Shown: piece by piece, positions 63,620 through 64,000 of the stretch
How the letters are laid out: the number at the start of each line of letters is the position of its first letter
Position numbering within the stretch: the stretch's first letter is position 1
From: Mycolicibacterium aichiense
Lineage (GTDB): Bacteria; Actinomycetota; Actinomycetes; Mycobacteriales; Mycobacteriaceae
Direction of reading: 5' to 3'
DNA length: 64,000 bases
Assembly: GCF_010726245.1 (NCBI RefSeq)
Contig: NZ_AP022561.1
Coordinates: 4,650,001 to 4,714,000, forward strand
Position numbers and translations under genes: made by a program
Notes under the pieces: generated by a model
Seen by the model: only the letters and a program-made list of their open reading frames with translations
The model's database searches: none
What the model was told of the DNA's origin: nothing

Positions 63620-64000
63620 ATGACGATATCCCCCGATGTCGCCGTCGGGTCGACGAGGACACCGCGCAGCCAGCGACTCCGCCACTACGCCATGACCCCA
63701 CCGACGTACTTCACCGTCGAGTACGCGATCAACCCGTGGATGGACACCAGCACGCCCGTCGACGGTGAGTTGGCACTCGCCCAGTGGCAACACCTGCGTG
63801 ACACGTATCGCCGGCTCGGCCACACCGTCGACCTCGTCGAGCCGGTACCGGGCCTGCCGGACATGGTGTACGCCGCCAACGCCGGACTGATCATCAACGG
63901 AACCGCGATCGTCGCCCGGTTCAAGCATGCGGAGCGGCACGGCGAATCGGTGGCATATGCCGCCTGGATGGACCAACTCGGGCATGATCCGGTAGCGACC
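63620..64000 (+). CDS. N-dimethylarginine dimethylaminohydrolase-like protein (3' end outside the window)
   Basis: The visible 127 residues start at ATG 63620. Segments HYAMTPPTYFTVEYAINPWMD and ANAGLIINGTAIVARFKHAER match the amidinotransferase/dimethylarginine dimethylaminohydrolase fold; the catalytic Cys lies beyond the window. It probably hydrolyses methylated arginine or arginine-like compounds, and in mycobacteria it is linked to ornithine aminotransferase (rocD). It is divergent from the Lrp gene, its likely regulator. Confidence 0.88.
   Translation, partial: MTISPDVAVGSTRTPRSQRLRHYAMTPPTYFTVEYAINPWMDTSTPVDGELALAQWQHLRDTYRRLGHTVDLVEPVPGLPDMVYAANAGLIINGTAIVARFKHAERHGESVAYAAWMDQLGHDPVAT

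Overview
The window is high-GC, densely coded actinobacterial DNA. Gene content and order are those of a mycobacterium, probably a Mycolicibacterium-type species: the mycofactocin (mft) cluster, the S10 and spc ribosomal operons split by an arylsulfatase locus, secY-adk-mapA-sigL-rslA, and a block of tandem SAM-dependent methyltransferases. This is the order known from the Rv0688-Rv0753 region of M. tuberculosis, read on the opposite strand. Species level cannot be decided from the sequence alone.

Layout. 1-3.3 kb: end of a LysR regulator, a small hydrolase / flavin-reductase / hydrolase set and a MaoC-type protein. 3.5-10.0 kb: a genomic island at a tRNA-Leu(UAA) gene, bounded and subdivided by three copies of the tRNA 3' end. 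The left compartment holds a lone reverse transcriptase (RT) preceded by a strongly structured, apparently non-coding leader that ends in a terminator-like hairpin. The right compartment holds an RloC/PrrC-like zinc-hook ATPase, a HEPN-motif protein and a decayed integrase. This island is the most likely place for an undescribed (anti-phage) system. 10.4-14.1 kb: dicarboxylate transporter with a divergent CitA/DcuS-type two-component system. 14.3-18.4 kb: valine catabolism (mmsA, acyl-CoA dehydrogenase, mmsB) and a MarR regulator.

18.4-22.4 kb: rslA-sigL with a self-recognising promoter, then mapA, adk and secY. 22.7-28.3 kb: four tandem paralogous methyltransferases, the sppA peptidase and an LLM-class oxidoreductase. 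29.2-33.6 kb: spc ribosomal operon (rplN to rplO). 33.8-37.8 kb: arylsulfatase, a lipoprotein and the formylglycine-generating enzyme that activates the sulfatase. 37.9-43.3 kb: S10 operon (rpsJ to rpsQ). 43.8-47.5 kb: a membrane protein and a coupled dehydrogenase / VOC / SDR / TetR operon. 47.5-52.8 kb: lipoprotein carboxylesterase, cytochrome P450, and a TetR-MFS efflux pair.

52.8-60.0 kb: complete mycofactocin locus mftA-G, with mftE and mftF inside it, and divergent mftR. 60.0-61.8 kb: ECF sigma factor coupled to a three-domain VOC protein. 61.8-64.0 kb: ferredoxin reductase-type flavoprotein, and an Lrp regulator divergent from a dimethylarginine dimethylaminohydrolase (cut by the window end), with an array of CGCAAT elements between them.
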